Source of the DNA: a virus
Strand: one strand, 5' to 3'
DNA length: 64,000 bases
Virus record (IMG/VR): IMGVR_UViG_3300037010_001275
Location: 1 to 64,000 of that record
Shown piece by piece: positions 16,082 to 24,481 of the stretch. Position numbers and translations under genes: made by a program. The notes under the pieces are model-generated. The model made no database searches. It saw nothing but the letters and a program-made list of their open reading frames with translations, and was not told the origin of the DNA. How positions within the stretch are numbered: the first letter of the stretch is position 1; every line of letters starts with the position of its first letter.

Positions 16082-17338
16082 TCAGTCTTCATCCGGGTCA
16101 AACTCGACCACGGAGCCAAACGGAAACTTGTCGGCGGGCAGGCAGCCCTTCAATACGACCCAGACGACCTCGAAGTCTGGCGGGATTTGCGGAAAGGCTC
16201 CCCACCCGTCAGTACAGTAGACCATGATGCGGCAGTTCGGCATGTGTTCGTTAACGTACTCGATTGCTGGGATGAACGAGGTGCCACCTCCGCCGCTACC
16301 CTTTGGTGTATTACTCTGGAAGTCTTCACCGACGGTATAGTGGTAGACCGCGTCGACCGCCGCATCGGCTTCGATCAGCGTCAGGTCATAGCTGTCAAAA
16401 CTGTTGAAGATGTGTTGTAGCTCACCATAGACCTTCGGCAGGTATCGCACCATCGAGCCGGATGTGTCCGCCGCTACGGCGAATTCTACGTGTTCACCCT
16501 GCACTGAAGGCATGATCATGTTGAGATGAAAGAATCGTTTGTTCGGCGGATTCATCTGATAAACACTCTTGAACATATTCATCACATGATTCGCGAGCAA
16601 CTCCCGCCAATCGATCTTTGGCTCGGTAGTGATCATTTTCTCGAGTAGTCTCATGGACGCAGGAAGGTTGCCCTGGTTTTGTTGCTTCATGGAGATCAAT
16701 TCTTTCTCCATACGGTTCTTCCACTGGCTTTCGTTCTTCTTGGCCTCTGCATCACCGATCATATTTTTCAGCTGCTCGGGCGGTAGGTGGTCGTCGACGA
16801 GGCCACCATTCGGAATCTGCGGCATCAATCCCTGCCCTCCGCCTGGCATAGAGATCTTCTTCCAACCTTTGCTCTCCTTGACGAGATCGGCATAGACCTG
16901 CTCTACTGTCATGCCGTCATACTTGACGTTGAAGAGGGCGTGTTCTGGCATCTTCATGAAGACCTTCTTGCGGGCAGCGACAGTCTCATCAATCACATTC
17001 TTGAGTAGACCATTCACAACGTAGTCGGCAGCGATATTCCACAGTGAAATCGGCGTGCCGTCGCTGCTCAGGACTATGATGTTACGGTCACCTATGCGGT
17101 ACGGATTACAGTGACCGAGGGCGGCGTGCAGGACCTCGTGGGCAATAAGGAACGTGTTTTCCTCCTCCGTGTTTTTATTCACGAAGTCAGAATTGTAGTA
17201 CAGATTTTTGGAGTCAGTTGTCATCGTCTTAATGCTATTTCTTTCCACCCGGTGCAGCCCGCATGCGAGGCTGCCGAATAGGCGGTAGGAGAAAAGCATC
17301 CGGAAAATGGCCTTCTTAAGTTGTTCCTCGATCGTCAT
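16082..17338 (-). CDS. metallopeptidase-like plus VWA domain protein (DUF2201 type)
   Basis: 418 aa in two parts. The N-terminal part has a zincin-like site HEVLHAALGH (H67, E68, H71, H76). A central helical linker follows. The C-terminal part is a von Willebrand A-like domain with the metal-binding MIDAS string DTSGS (291-295) and a later CTDG. This is the layout of the putative metallopeptidase/VWA family that works beside MoxR ATPases. The start overlaps the stop of the 445-aa gene (ATGA), and the MoxR-type ATPase is the first gene of the operon. Likely role: substrate-binding partner of the ATPase in remodelling a protein complex; the target is unknown. Confidence 0.85.
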   Translation of the reverse strand: MTIEEQLKKAIFRMLFSYRLFGSLACGLHRVERNSIKTMTTDSKNLYYNSDFVNKNTEEENTFLIAHEVLHAALGHCNPYRIGDRNIIVLSSDGTPISLWNIAADYVVNGLLKNVIDETVAARKKVFMKMPEHALFNVKYDGMTVEQVYADLVKESKGWKKISMPGGGQGLMPQIPNGGLVDDHLPPEQLKNMIGDAEAKKNESQWKNRMEKELISMKQQNQGNLPASMRLLEKMITTEPKIDWRELLANHVMNMFKSVYQMNPPNKRFFHLNMIMPSVQGEHVEFAVAADTSGSMVRYLPKVYGELQHIFNSFDSYDLTLIEADAAVDAVYHYTVGEDFQSNTPKGSGGGGTSFIPAIEYVNEHMPNCRIMVYCTDGWGAFPQIPPDFEVVWVVLKGCLPADKFPFGSVVEFDPDED

Positions 17339-18672
17339 TTATTTCTCCTGAGTTCGTAGTAAGTTGTAATAAGGGTTTGCAGTACGTAATCGCTAATAAC
17401 AAGATGATTGTGGCTCGTGTTGTTGATGAGCTTCATCCGGTTTTGGATGGCTGTGTCAAGCCTTACGATGATGGAATCACCGAGCATTCCGCTGTCGCGG
17501 GCGGCAATCAGTTTCATACAGAGTGGTCGTAGGGTCTGGTCGACCGACATGTTGTAGACCATCAGACTCGGGGTCTGGATTATAGTCTCGATGTTGGTCA
17601 TCGGGTCGCCAGACAGAGTTATGATGAGGCTCATAATCTTCCGCTCCGAATTCGTGTCCAGACTCGAGGAGACCTCCTTCAAGCTAATAATCTTCTGTGC
17701 GGCGTAGGACTCCGGCTTTACTAGCCCTCCGAGCGTCGTGATGATCTGTGTCGTCAATCCCATCATCGAGAAGGCCTCGACGTACGGACGCAACGTCTGG
17801 TCATTGGTGCTAAAGCGGAAGGCAGCTGTTAGGTCTTTCATGACGGATACCGCGCATCCGATCACTTCATCAACACAGTACGCGTTTGACGGCTCCGAGA
17901 TTGCCGTGTTCTGCTGGATCATATTAAGGAGGTGATACGTGACTGACTTACCAAACCTGTCGTATCCATAGACCAGATCTGTCTCGTTCTGACCGAAGTA
18001 CCTCATCGAAATGTAGTCCTTCCACCAGTACGCCAGATCTGAGATTCTCTCAGCGTTGCCGACCCAGCCCCCTAGTGCCAGCCCGAGGAAGAATGTGAAC
18101 GATGGATCCATTGATTTGACGATCGCTGTTATTCCGCCATTCTTGCTGGTCCTTTTCTTGTAGATTGAAAGGTTCCGGTAGCACTCTTGGAAGCATATGT
18201 CTGCGCACAGGTTAAGCAGATGCTTACGTGCTTCCCAGCCTAGCCCAATTTTGCTGCGAATATCATTGATAAAACCGGCACTTTCGGCGTCAAGATACGA
18301 CGTCCAAGTCTCCCGGCGCATGACATGTGAATAGAAGTCCGAAAGGATACCCCCAGCGGTGTGATATTTCTTCTTGAGCTGTTTTACCTGATGGCTCGGC
18401 ACATTCAGGTCGACATCGCCGGATCGCAGAAGCAGGTTCAGTGTCAGCATATTCAGCCGGTACAGATTGAATTCTGTAATCTCCCAAGCTTCCATGCGCT
18501 GGCTCTCGTTGAGCATCGTCAGACTTGGGATCGATAACACGACATTGTCCGGCGTCAGGTCCTTTCCGTACTGACGTTTGAGGAAGGTGTAGACCTTGTT
18601 GAAGTCATTCGACAACATGAAGTCTAAATCCTGCAGAAGGCAGAACCCTATGGCGTCTTGAATTATGTTCAT
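17335..18672 (-). CDS. hypothetical protein between MoxR and VWA genes, 445 aa
   Basis: Not recognised. Mostly helical, soluble, without a signal peptide. GGAG lies six bases before ATG, directly after the U tract of a terminator. Its stop overlaps the start of the VWA gene by four bases, so the two are coupled. Its position between an AAA+ ATPase and its VWA partner suggests an adaptor or a phage-specific substrate of that machine; this is inference from context. Confidence 0.8.
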   Translation of the reverse strand: MNIIQDAIGFCLLQDLDFMLSNDFNKVYTFLKRQYGKDLTPDNVVLSIPSLTMLNESQRMEAWEITEFNLYRLNMLTLNLLLRSGDVDLNVPSHQVKQLKKKYHTAGGILSDFYSHVMRRETWTSYLDAESAGFINDIRSKIGLGWEARKHLLNLCADICFQECYRNLSIYKKRTSKNGGITAIVKSMDPSFTFFLGLALGGWVGNAERISDLAYWWKDYISMRYFGQNETDLVYGYDRFGKSVTYHLLNMIQQNTAISEPSNAYCVDEVIGCAVSVMKDLTAAFRFSTNDQTLRPYVEAFSMMGLTTQIITTLGGLVKPESYAAQKIISLKEVSSSLDTNSERKIMSLIITLSGDPMTNIETIIQTPSLMVYNMSVDQTLRPLCMKLIAARDSGMLGDSIIVRLDTAIQNRMKLINNTSHNHLVISDYVLQTLITTYYELRRNK

Positions 18673-18687
18673 TCTTACTCCAAAAAA

Positions 18688-18719
18688 ATAGGACGAAGCC
18701 TTAGTAGGCTTCGTCCTAT
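18688..18719 (-). terminator. terminator or attenuator inside the MoxR operon
   Basis: Thirteen-base perfect stem (18688-18700 with 18707-18719), then a seven-U tract on the minus strand. It ends most MoxR transcripts before the two downstream genes, so their level is probably set by read-through or a separate start. Confidence 0.8.
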
Positions 18720-18723
18720 GCGG

Positions 18724-19803
18724 TTACGCGAGAGGCAACAAGTGCTTGATCTGCGAATAGAAGCATTCGAAGGCTTGCTTCACCTTCTCGCTCTTTGCTC
18801 CGATGATTGGTAACTTGTTACCAGTAAACTCCTTGAAAGAGGCAACACGGATCTCCTCCGTTGGAATCCGCTCGAGGTAGCGGTACACGGCGAGAAGTTG
18901 CTCCTCCGTTGGGGCCTTCTTCTGGTTTTGGAAGAAGTACACGAGAGCCGTGTTGATACCGTAGATTGCTGACAGGTCGCTCGGTAGAGTGTATTCTTTG
19001 TCCATGTCGAGGAGCGTCTGAGTATCTACGACGCCGTTAAGCAATTCACGATACGCCCAAAAGTCGATGCCAGCACCCTCGCCCACGGTACCGAAAATCG
19101 TCTCGCGCATCTCATCCGGTGGCAGATTCAAGCCCAGTACCATTGAGGTGTATTCCCAAGTACGTGGAGAAGGGAAAGCCTTGCTCTTCGAGTTCGGATC
19201 GAATTTGTGGAGTAGGTCTTCGCGGAATGACAGAAAGCCGAGAACCGACTTGTCGATACCTTCCTTGTACGCCCACGGCTTCCACTTTTCGAGGCTGATG
19301 TCAAGGTCGAGGTGGATCATCCGGTTAGCTAGTGGTGCAGCCATCTTGAAAACGACACCCTTGTCCGTCTCGCGATTTCCGGCACATACGAGTGCGGCAC
19401 CTTCCGGCAGAGTGTAATCACCAATTTTGCGGTCCAATACGAGCTGATAAGCGGCAGCCTGAATTAGCGGCGGTGCACTGGTCAGCTCGTCGAGCATGAT
19501 GACCCCACACCAATCTTGGTTGGTTGGAAGCATTGCGGGTGGGAGCCAGATCGCCTTGCCGGTCTTCGGGTTCGGGTATAAAATACCACGCAGATCAGAG
19601 GGCTCTAGCTGGCTGAGACGGATGTCGACGTGGTGGAAGACGAACTCGTTGTCTTCGGTCGTCTCGCGCAGCTCCTCGGTTATTTCGTCTGCGATTTGAC
19701 GTACAATCGAGCTCTTACCGCCGCCAGCGGCACCCCATACACCGACGGGGATCTTATTCATGATGAGCTCTTTCAGGGTCAGTTTCAGGGAATCGATAAA
19801 CAT
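18724..19803 (-). CDS. MoxR-type AAA+ ATPase
   Basis: 359-aa AAA+ protein. Walker A is GAAGGGKSS (24-32), Walker B is VIMLDELTS, and a sensor-like CAGNRETDKG follows, as in MoxR/RavA ATPases. Start at 19803 chosen because the fold begins there and GAGAGGA lies upstream; an ATG six codons earlier lacks a site. MoxR ATPases pair with VWA proteins to assemble or activate complexes; the VWA gene lies two genes downstream. An AT-rich promoter-like motif lies 60-75 bases upstream. Confidence 0.9.
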   Translation of the reverse strand: MFIDSLKLTLKELIMNKIPVGVWGAAGGGKSSIVRQIADEITEELRETTEDNEFVFHHVDIRLSQLEPSDLRGILYPNPKTGKAIWLPPAMLPTNQDWCGVIMLDELTSAPPLIQAAAYQLVLDRKIGDYTLPEGAALVCAGNRETDKGVVFKMAAPLANRMIHLDLDISLEKWKPWAYKEGIDKSVLGFLSFREDLLHKFDPNSKSKAFPSPRTWEYTSMVLGLNLPPDEMRETIFGTVGEGAGIDFWAYRELLNGVVDTQTLLDMDKEYTLPSDLSAIYGINTALVYFFQNQKKAPTEEQLLAVYRYLERIPTEEIRVASFKEFTGNKLPIIGAKSEKVKQAFECFYSQIKHLLPLA

Positions 19804-19864
19804 AATTGATGGTCCTCTCAAAGGAATAGTGGTCTTTTAGCGGTGATGAAACACTCTCCATCAC

Positions 19865-19880
19865 CAATTATATCATATAT
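19865..19880 (-). promoter_or_regulatory. AT-rich promoter-like motif
   Basis: Minus-strand reading ATATATGATATAATTG, a variant of the repeated motif, in the divergent gap between the MoxR gene and the plus-strand fibre module. Confidence 0.4.
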
Positions 19881-19984
19881 CTGTATTAGAAGCATCAAAA
19901 GTACCACGAAAATAGGTGTTCAAGTGTTCTTGAAAGCTGAACGCGTCATTAATTTATACTCTCTCTTCACATGGTGAGAAGAAA

Positions 19985-20188
19985 ATGTCGAGATTCTACC
20001 ATGACATATCGACTGCCTCGGCCACGGAGACACCAACGATGGGGGAAATCATGACCGAACTCAATAGAGACGTACTCGGCTATGGAACCAATGATGAGGC
20101 CCTGATGTCTCTAGCCCCTAGTGGGATTATTCCCGATGTCTACACACAGGTCGAGGTAAAAGAAAAGGTATTGTTACTCGCGGGATAA
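19985..20188 (+). CDS. small fibre-related protein or fibre fragment, 67 aa
   Basis: 67 aa. The end (LAPSGIIPDVYTQVEVKEK) resembles the repeat units found in phage tail fibres of the form P-x-TYT-x-V-x-VD. Ribosome site GGTGAGAA is acceptable. First gene of the plus-strand fibre module and two bases before the frameshifted ORF that carries a fibre C-terminal-like domain. It may therefore be the N-terminal piece of a broken short fibre rather than an independent gene. Confidence 0.5.
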   Translation: MSRFYHDISTASATETPTMGEIMTELNRDVLGYGTNDEALMSLAPSGIIPDVYTQVEVKEKVLLLAG

Positions 20189-20190
20189 CC

Positions 20191-20459
20191 ATGTCTGCCA
20201 AGAACATAGTTGTCGTCTATACGTACTCGTTCTGGAAGTCATCCCTCCGTTGGAAGGTAGTTCACGGATTGAATACCACGGATTTCGTAGTGAATATAAA
20301 GAATAAAGAAGGCGACACAGTTTTCACGAGCACTAAAACATTAAAGTAATTGATGGTATTGAATTTTGGGTCGAGTTCATGGAGGCAACTTCCGGGAAGA
20401 TCGCAGTCGCATTCGACCTTGTCCAGTCTATCAACGATTTCACGTCATATCAACTCTAA
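20191..20459 (+). pseudogene. frameshifted fibre C-terminal domain protein
   Basis: The ATG frame gives 52 aa and stops at 20349. The -1 frame from 20346 continues the same domain for 37 more codons to 20459. Joined, the product aligns with the last 75 residues of the big fibre that follows: VVHGLNTTDFVVNI against TINHGLNSEHILFNI, then matching strands (IEFWVEFMEA against NSFRIELTEA). One extra A in the run at 20344 would restore a single frame. It is either a decayed gene, a sequencing indel, or a frameshift-decoded gene. There is no clear ribosome site before 20191. Confidence 0.6.
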
Positions 20460-20471
20460 GGAAGATCAATC

Positions 20472-22580
20472 ATGACACATTTCCACAAGTTTCACGATAC
20501 TACTCAGGCGGCTCCCAATAGCCGGAACGAGAATGCTAGTTTCGAACGCCTTGCAACTGATCCAGTTCCCGTTTCCGCCGGTCGTATCTGGTTCAACACT
20601 ACTGACAAGGCGTTGAAGTATTCCTCGCTCGACACCAATGGTGCGGTTGTCGTCCGCACTATCAGTTCCGTCGAGGATATGCAGGCCACCATCTCCACTT
20701 TCCAGACCGCTCTATCCAATGAGGTTTCTCGCGCCCAATCCGCCGAATCTACTCTCACGACTAATTTGTCTGCTGAGGTTGCTCGTGCACAGGCCGCTGA
20801 CGCCGCTTTGGAAGCCGAGGCCCAAGTCCGTGCCGCTGCTGACTCCCAACTGACCAGCGATCTAGCTGTTGAAGTTTCTCGCGCTACGAATGCTGAGGCT
20901 CAGCTTCAGACCGCTCTGTCCAGCGAGGTCTCTCGTGCCACGAATGCTGAAGCTCAGCTTCAGACCGCTCTGTCCAGCGAGGTCTCTCGTGCCACGAATG
21001 CTGAAGCCGTTGAGACGCAGGCTCGTATCGATGCTGACACGGCTGCTGCCGCTGCTGCCGCTAATCAGCTTGCAACCGAAGCAGCCACTCGTCAGGCTGG
21101 GGATACCCGTCTTGATGGTCGCATTGACACTGTTCAAGCCGAGCTGGATTGCACTCAGGCTGGCACTGGTCTGAATGCTGATGGTACGTTCACTGCTCCG
21201 GAGAACACCACTTACCTTGGTGAAGTCGTTACTCTGAAGGCTGCTGGTGCCGCGCTAGATAAGGCTATCACAACTGAAGTCAGCCGCGCTCAGGCAGCTG
21301 AAGCCGCTCTGTCTTCTGCTCTGGCTGCCGAGGCTCAGCTCCGCACTGACGGCGACAACGCCCTGCAAGAGCAGATTGAAGCTTGGGTTAAAACCCAGAT
21401 CGCTCTCGGCGGCACGACTGACGAGAATCGCGTTGCTGCCGAAGCCGCTCTGCGTATCGCCAAGGACGACGCACTGCAAGCTGAGTTGGATCGCACTCAG
21501 GCTGCTGTCGGTCTCGACACTGATGGAAACTTGACTCCCATCACCGGCACGAACTATCTTGATGGTGTTGCGTCTGTCTTTGCCGGTGTCAACGCGCTTG
21601 ACGTGCAACTGAAGGTCGTCACTGACGGTCTGGCCGGCGAAGCTCTGGCCCGTCAGACTACCGATCAAGACTTCCTGAATCATCTGCAGGCTGAAACCAT
21701 TGCTCGCACTTCCGGTGACGTCGCTATCCTCCAAGGAATTGATTTCATGCGGGCTGGTGCTGGCTTAGAAGCTGATGGTTCCTACGCTGCTCCCACAGGC
21801 TCCAACTATCTGAATAGTGCTACCAGCCTGAAGGGTGCCGATTACATCCTTGACGCTGCTATCAAGGTTAACGCTGACGCGATCGCTGCTGAGAGCGCCG
21901 CTCGGGATGCTGCTGATGCTAACGAAGCCTCCCTACGCACTGCTGCTGATACTGCTCTTGACTCTCGTGTGGCCATAGTTGAAGGTCAGGTCAATGGTAA
22001 GATTGGTGACCTGTCCACGCTGGTAACCATTGACAAGAGCACGCTGATTGCCGCTATCAACGAGGTCAGCAGCAGTGCCGCTGCCGAAACAACCCGTGCC
22101 ACCGCTGCTGAAGCTGCTCTGACGTCTGACCTCGCCACAGAGGCTTCTCGTGCTCAGGCTGCTGAAGCCACTCTGACGTCTAATTTGGCTACTGAAGCTG
22201 CTGCTCGTTTGGCTGCTGAAGCCACTCTGACGTCTGACCTCGCCACAGAGGCTTCTCGTGCTCAGGCTGCTGAAGCCACTCTGACGTCTAATTTGGCTAC
22301 TGAAGCTTCTCGTGCTCAAGCTGCTGAAGCTGCCCTGAAGAGCACTATCAACGCTCAACAGTTCACATACATTTCTGATACAGCTAATCTGTCTCACACG
22401 ATCAATCACGGTCTGAACAGCGAACACATCCTGTTCAACATCATGGTTGAAGGTGCGGATGGCAAGTTCCGCACCGACACCGTTTCAGTGGAAGAGCTGG
22501 ACTTCAACTCCTTCCGCATCGAGCTGACTGAAGCTCACCGTGTGAAGGTTGCTGTTTGTGCGATGACAGCTTTGTCTTAG
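20472..22580 (+). CDS. long repetitive tail fibre, 702 aa
   Basis: Fibre shaft protein. The N-terminus (GRIWFNTTDKALKY) looks like an attachment domain. The shaft is made of 18-residue repeats such as EASRAQAAEATLTSNLAT, interrupted by three copies of a 40-45-residue block with the pattern AG-GL--DG--P--NYL--A--SL. A beta-rich C-terminal domain (TINHGLNSEHILFNI to the end) follows and is shared with the broken ORF upstream. Fibres of this kind are trimers that bind host surface structures. AAGGAAG lies before the start. DNA repeats inside it make it prone to length change. Confidence 0.88.
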   Translation: MTHFHKFHDTTQAAPNSRNENASFERLATDPVPVSAGRIWFNTTDKALKYSSLDTNGAVVVRTISSVEDMQATISTFQTALSNEVSRAQSAESTLTTNLSAEVARAQAADAALEAEAQVRAAADSQLTSDLAVEVSRATNAEAQLQTALSSEVSRATNAEAQLQTALSSEVSRATNAEAVETQARIDADTAAAAAAANQLATEAATRQAGDTRLDGRIDTVQAELDCTQAGTGLNADGTFTAPENTTYLGEVVTLKAAGAALDKAITTEVSRAQAAEAALSSALAAEAQLRTDGDNALQEQIEAWVKTQIALGGTTDENRVAAEAALRIAKDDALQAELDRTQAAVGLDTDGNLTPITGTNYLDGVASVFAGVNALDVQLKVVTDGLAGEALARQTTDQDFLNHLQAETIARTSGDVAILQGIDFMRAGAGLEADGSYAAPTGSNYLNSATSLKGADYILDAAIKVNADAIAAESAARDAADANEASLRTAADTALDSRVAIVEGQVNGKIGDLSTLVTIDKSTLIAAINEVSSSAAAETTRATAAEAALTSDLATEASRAQAAEATLTSNLATEAAARLAAEATLTSDLATEASRAQAAEATLTSNLATEASRAQAAEAALKSTINAQQFTYISDTANLSHTINHGLNSEHILFNIMVEGADGKFRTDTVSVEELDFNSFRIELTEAHRVKVAVCAMTALS
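20873..21010 (+). repeat. 54-bp tandem repeat in fibre gene
   Basis: About 2.5 copies of a 54-bp unit encoding VSRATNAEAQLQTALSSE; adjoining copies are nearly identical, including GAATGCTGA at 20889 and 20943. Confidence 0.8.
22110..22330 (+). repeat. 54-bp tandem repeat array, C-terminal part of fibre
   Basis: Four copies of an 18-codon unit (EASRAQAAEATLTSNLAT and variants). Alternate units are almost identical at DNA level, for example GCTTCTCGTGCTCAGGCTGC. Confidence 0.8.
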
Positions 22581-22582
22581 TC

Positions 22583-22623
22583 AAAATAACTGGGGATGGG
22601 TCTATTGATCCATTCCCTAGTTA
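22583..22623 (+). terminator. terminator and 17-bp tandem duplication behind the fibre
   Basis: Imperfect stem AAAATAACT-GGGATGG paired with CCATTCCCTAGTTATTTT. The right arm CCTAGTTATTTTAATGC is then repeated once in tandem. Confidence 0.6.
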
Positions 22624-22707
22624 TTTTAATGCCCTAGTTATTTTAATGCTAAGGCTCTTTCAGTCATTGGGGACTCTTCCATAGCAAGGGCATGGAGGAT
22701 CCGATAG

Positions 22708-22839
22708 AACCCAACTACATGGTCACATCCTTCACATGTTTCTGACGCGGCAATCCATTTGACTTCCGCTCAGAATGTGTTTCTGGATGCACTCGTCATC
22801 GGCGGTGATGTTGTTCTCAATGTTAATGTGGCGTTCTGA
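22708..22839 (+). pseudogene. remnant of a fibre or spike gene
   Basis: An open stretch of 43 codons without a start codon encodes SHVSDAAIHLTSAQNVFLDAL. This matches a widespread phage fibre motif (a His, then D/T-x-IH-x-T-x-x-Q, then LDAL). The frame closes upstream at TAG (22705). It lies in the 337-base gap between two fibre genes and has no ribosome site, so it is read as debris of a lost fibre gene. Confidence 0.45.
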
Positions 22840-22917
22840 TGAATTGGGAGGCAAAGATCAACCTTCACCTCTCTCAACTTATAAATAGTTTTCAAATGCT
22901 ATCAGCTGGAGCAATCT

Positions 22918-24375
22918 ATGCCGAAAATTTCTATTGTCCCATATCGTGTGGCAGACCAGAGCGACACAGCTGGCTTGGCACTAGCCAAATCTGGTGAGCT
23001 CTTCCTTGCTTCCAATACCGGGCGTACGCTTTATAAGAAGAACAGCGATGGCTCTCTGCTCGAGGGCCTGCTAGAAGAAACGAAATCTCGCCCTGCTGTC
23101 AAACCAGCATTAGTTGCGAATTTTGTCAATGCGAAATATCTGAATGCTATGTTCGATTACTCGCGCAGTAGCACTGGCACTTACTTCAGTAAGCAAGGAA
23201 ATCTCGTCACTGCAGCCATTGGCGAACCGCGCTTCGAGTACGACCCAGCCACCCGCATGAGTGAGGGTTTACTTTTAGAATCCTCCGCCATCAATTTCCT
23301 ATGCAATTCCGACAGTCTCATTGGTCCACAGTGGAGCCTTAGCAATTGCACGGAGATCGCAAATGCAACAGTATCGCCGACCGGCGATATAAATGCGACC
23401 AAGATTGTTGAGAGTGCAGATGCAACTGCAGTTTGGCATCAGCTTGGGCAGTCGTACAACATTACTTCATTACCGACCTCCCAGGTCTACATGACATCGT
23501 CCGTCTTTGCCAAGGCAGGAGAGCGTTCTACGCTTTTGCTCCAAATCACTGGTGGTGTCAACTCGCAAACCTCCGGCGTTCGAGCTATCTTCGATCTCGC
23601 AAATGGAACTGTGTCAACGCCTTTCCAGTATAGCGAAGTTACGACGACCATGACAAAGGCTACAATCACCCTCTGCAGTAACGGCTGGTACCGATGTGTG
23701 GTAAGTGCCATGCTTCCCGACGGCTCCAACCGGTTCAACTGGACAGTGATGCCAACGAAGTCCACATCATATCCTGACGGTCTCAACTATGTTGGTGATG
23801 GCGTAAGCGGTTTATACCTCTTCGGTGCTCAAGCTGAGTACTCCACTGGACCTACGTCATATATCAGTGCTGGAGATTCCCCCGTATCACGGTCTGCTGA
23901 CTATCTCGTCCTGAAGGACGGCAAAGCCGGTGCGATCCTTGGGGGTGAAATGACCTTCTTCGTTGAATTTGATCAAAACTTCTCCGAATCCGAATGGGGC
24001 CGCATTGTTTCTGTCACGGAAAACGACACGTCAGATTCTTGGCACAACGAATGGTGCCTTATGTACAACCAGACTGCGCAGATGCTTTACGTAGGTGGGC
24101 AGACCAATGGCGTCGCTCTAAATAACTCTGCAGGTGTCCCAATTGCAGCGAATATCATCCAGCGTGCATGCTTTGGGTACAGTAAGACTGCGTCATGTGG
24201 ATCCATCAACGGCTCCAATCCATTTACCAATGATGGATTGTCACTCAACGCAACTATCTTACGACTTGGCAATCGTCCTGGCGGCGATGAGGAACTTAGT
24301 TGCCATATTCGTCACTTCGTTATTTATCCCAGTCTGCTTGCAGCCTCCGAGATGAAGGCTCTTAGCACCCTGTAA
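22918..24375 (+). CDS. tail fibre with lectin-like domain, 485 aa
   Basis: Virion fibre or spike. The N-terminal 60 residues, ending in LLEGLLEETKSR, are shared with the next gene (ILEGIIEESKSR) and are probably the attachment domain. A block with SRSSTGTYF...EPRFEYDPATRMSEGLLLES matches a repeat common in phage fibres. The middle and end look like concanavalin A-type beta sandwiches (NGWYRC, GLYLFGAQAEYS, then a second one near 340-485), suited to binding polysaccharide. The ribosome site is weak (GGAG before CAATCT). Host range would depend on it. Confidence 0.8.
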   Translation: MPKISIVPYRVADQSDTAGLALAKSGELFLASNTGRTLYKKNSDGSLLEGLLEETKSRPAVKPALVANFVNAKYLNAMFDYSRSSTGTYFSKQGNLVTAAIGEPRFEYDPATRMSEGLLLESSAINFLCNSDSLIGPQWSLSNCTEIANATVSPTGDINATKIVESADATAVWHQLGQSYNITSLPTSQVYMTSSVFAKAGERSTLLLQITGGVNSQTSGVRAIFDLANGTVSTPFQYSEVTTTMTKATITLCSNGWYRCVVSAMLPDGSNRFNWTVMPTKSTSYPDGLNYVGDGVSGLYLFGAQAEYSTGPTSYISAGDSPVSRSADYLVLKDGKAGAILGGEMTFFVEFDQNFSESEWGRIVSVTENDTSDSWHNEWCLMYNQTAQMLYVGGQTNGVALNNSAGVPIAANIIQRACFGYSKTASCGSINGSNPFTNDGLSLNATILRLGNRPGGDEELSCHIRHFVIYPSLLAASEMKALSTL

Positions 24376-24481
24376 GGATGTGATCCGAGGGAATCCTCGG
24401 ATCACCCCTTCTGGCAGAAAGTGCCTATGATAACAATGATATAGTTACTCTCTTGCACCGTTCTAACCAAAGGATTTAATT

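Noticed and set aside
20473-22580. Tandem repeats considered as a CRISPR-like array
   Set aside because: The repeats are in frame (18 codons), contiguous without spacers, and lie in a fibre gene.
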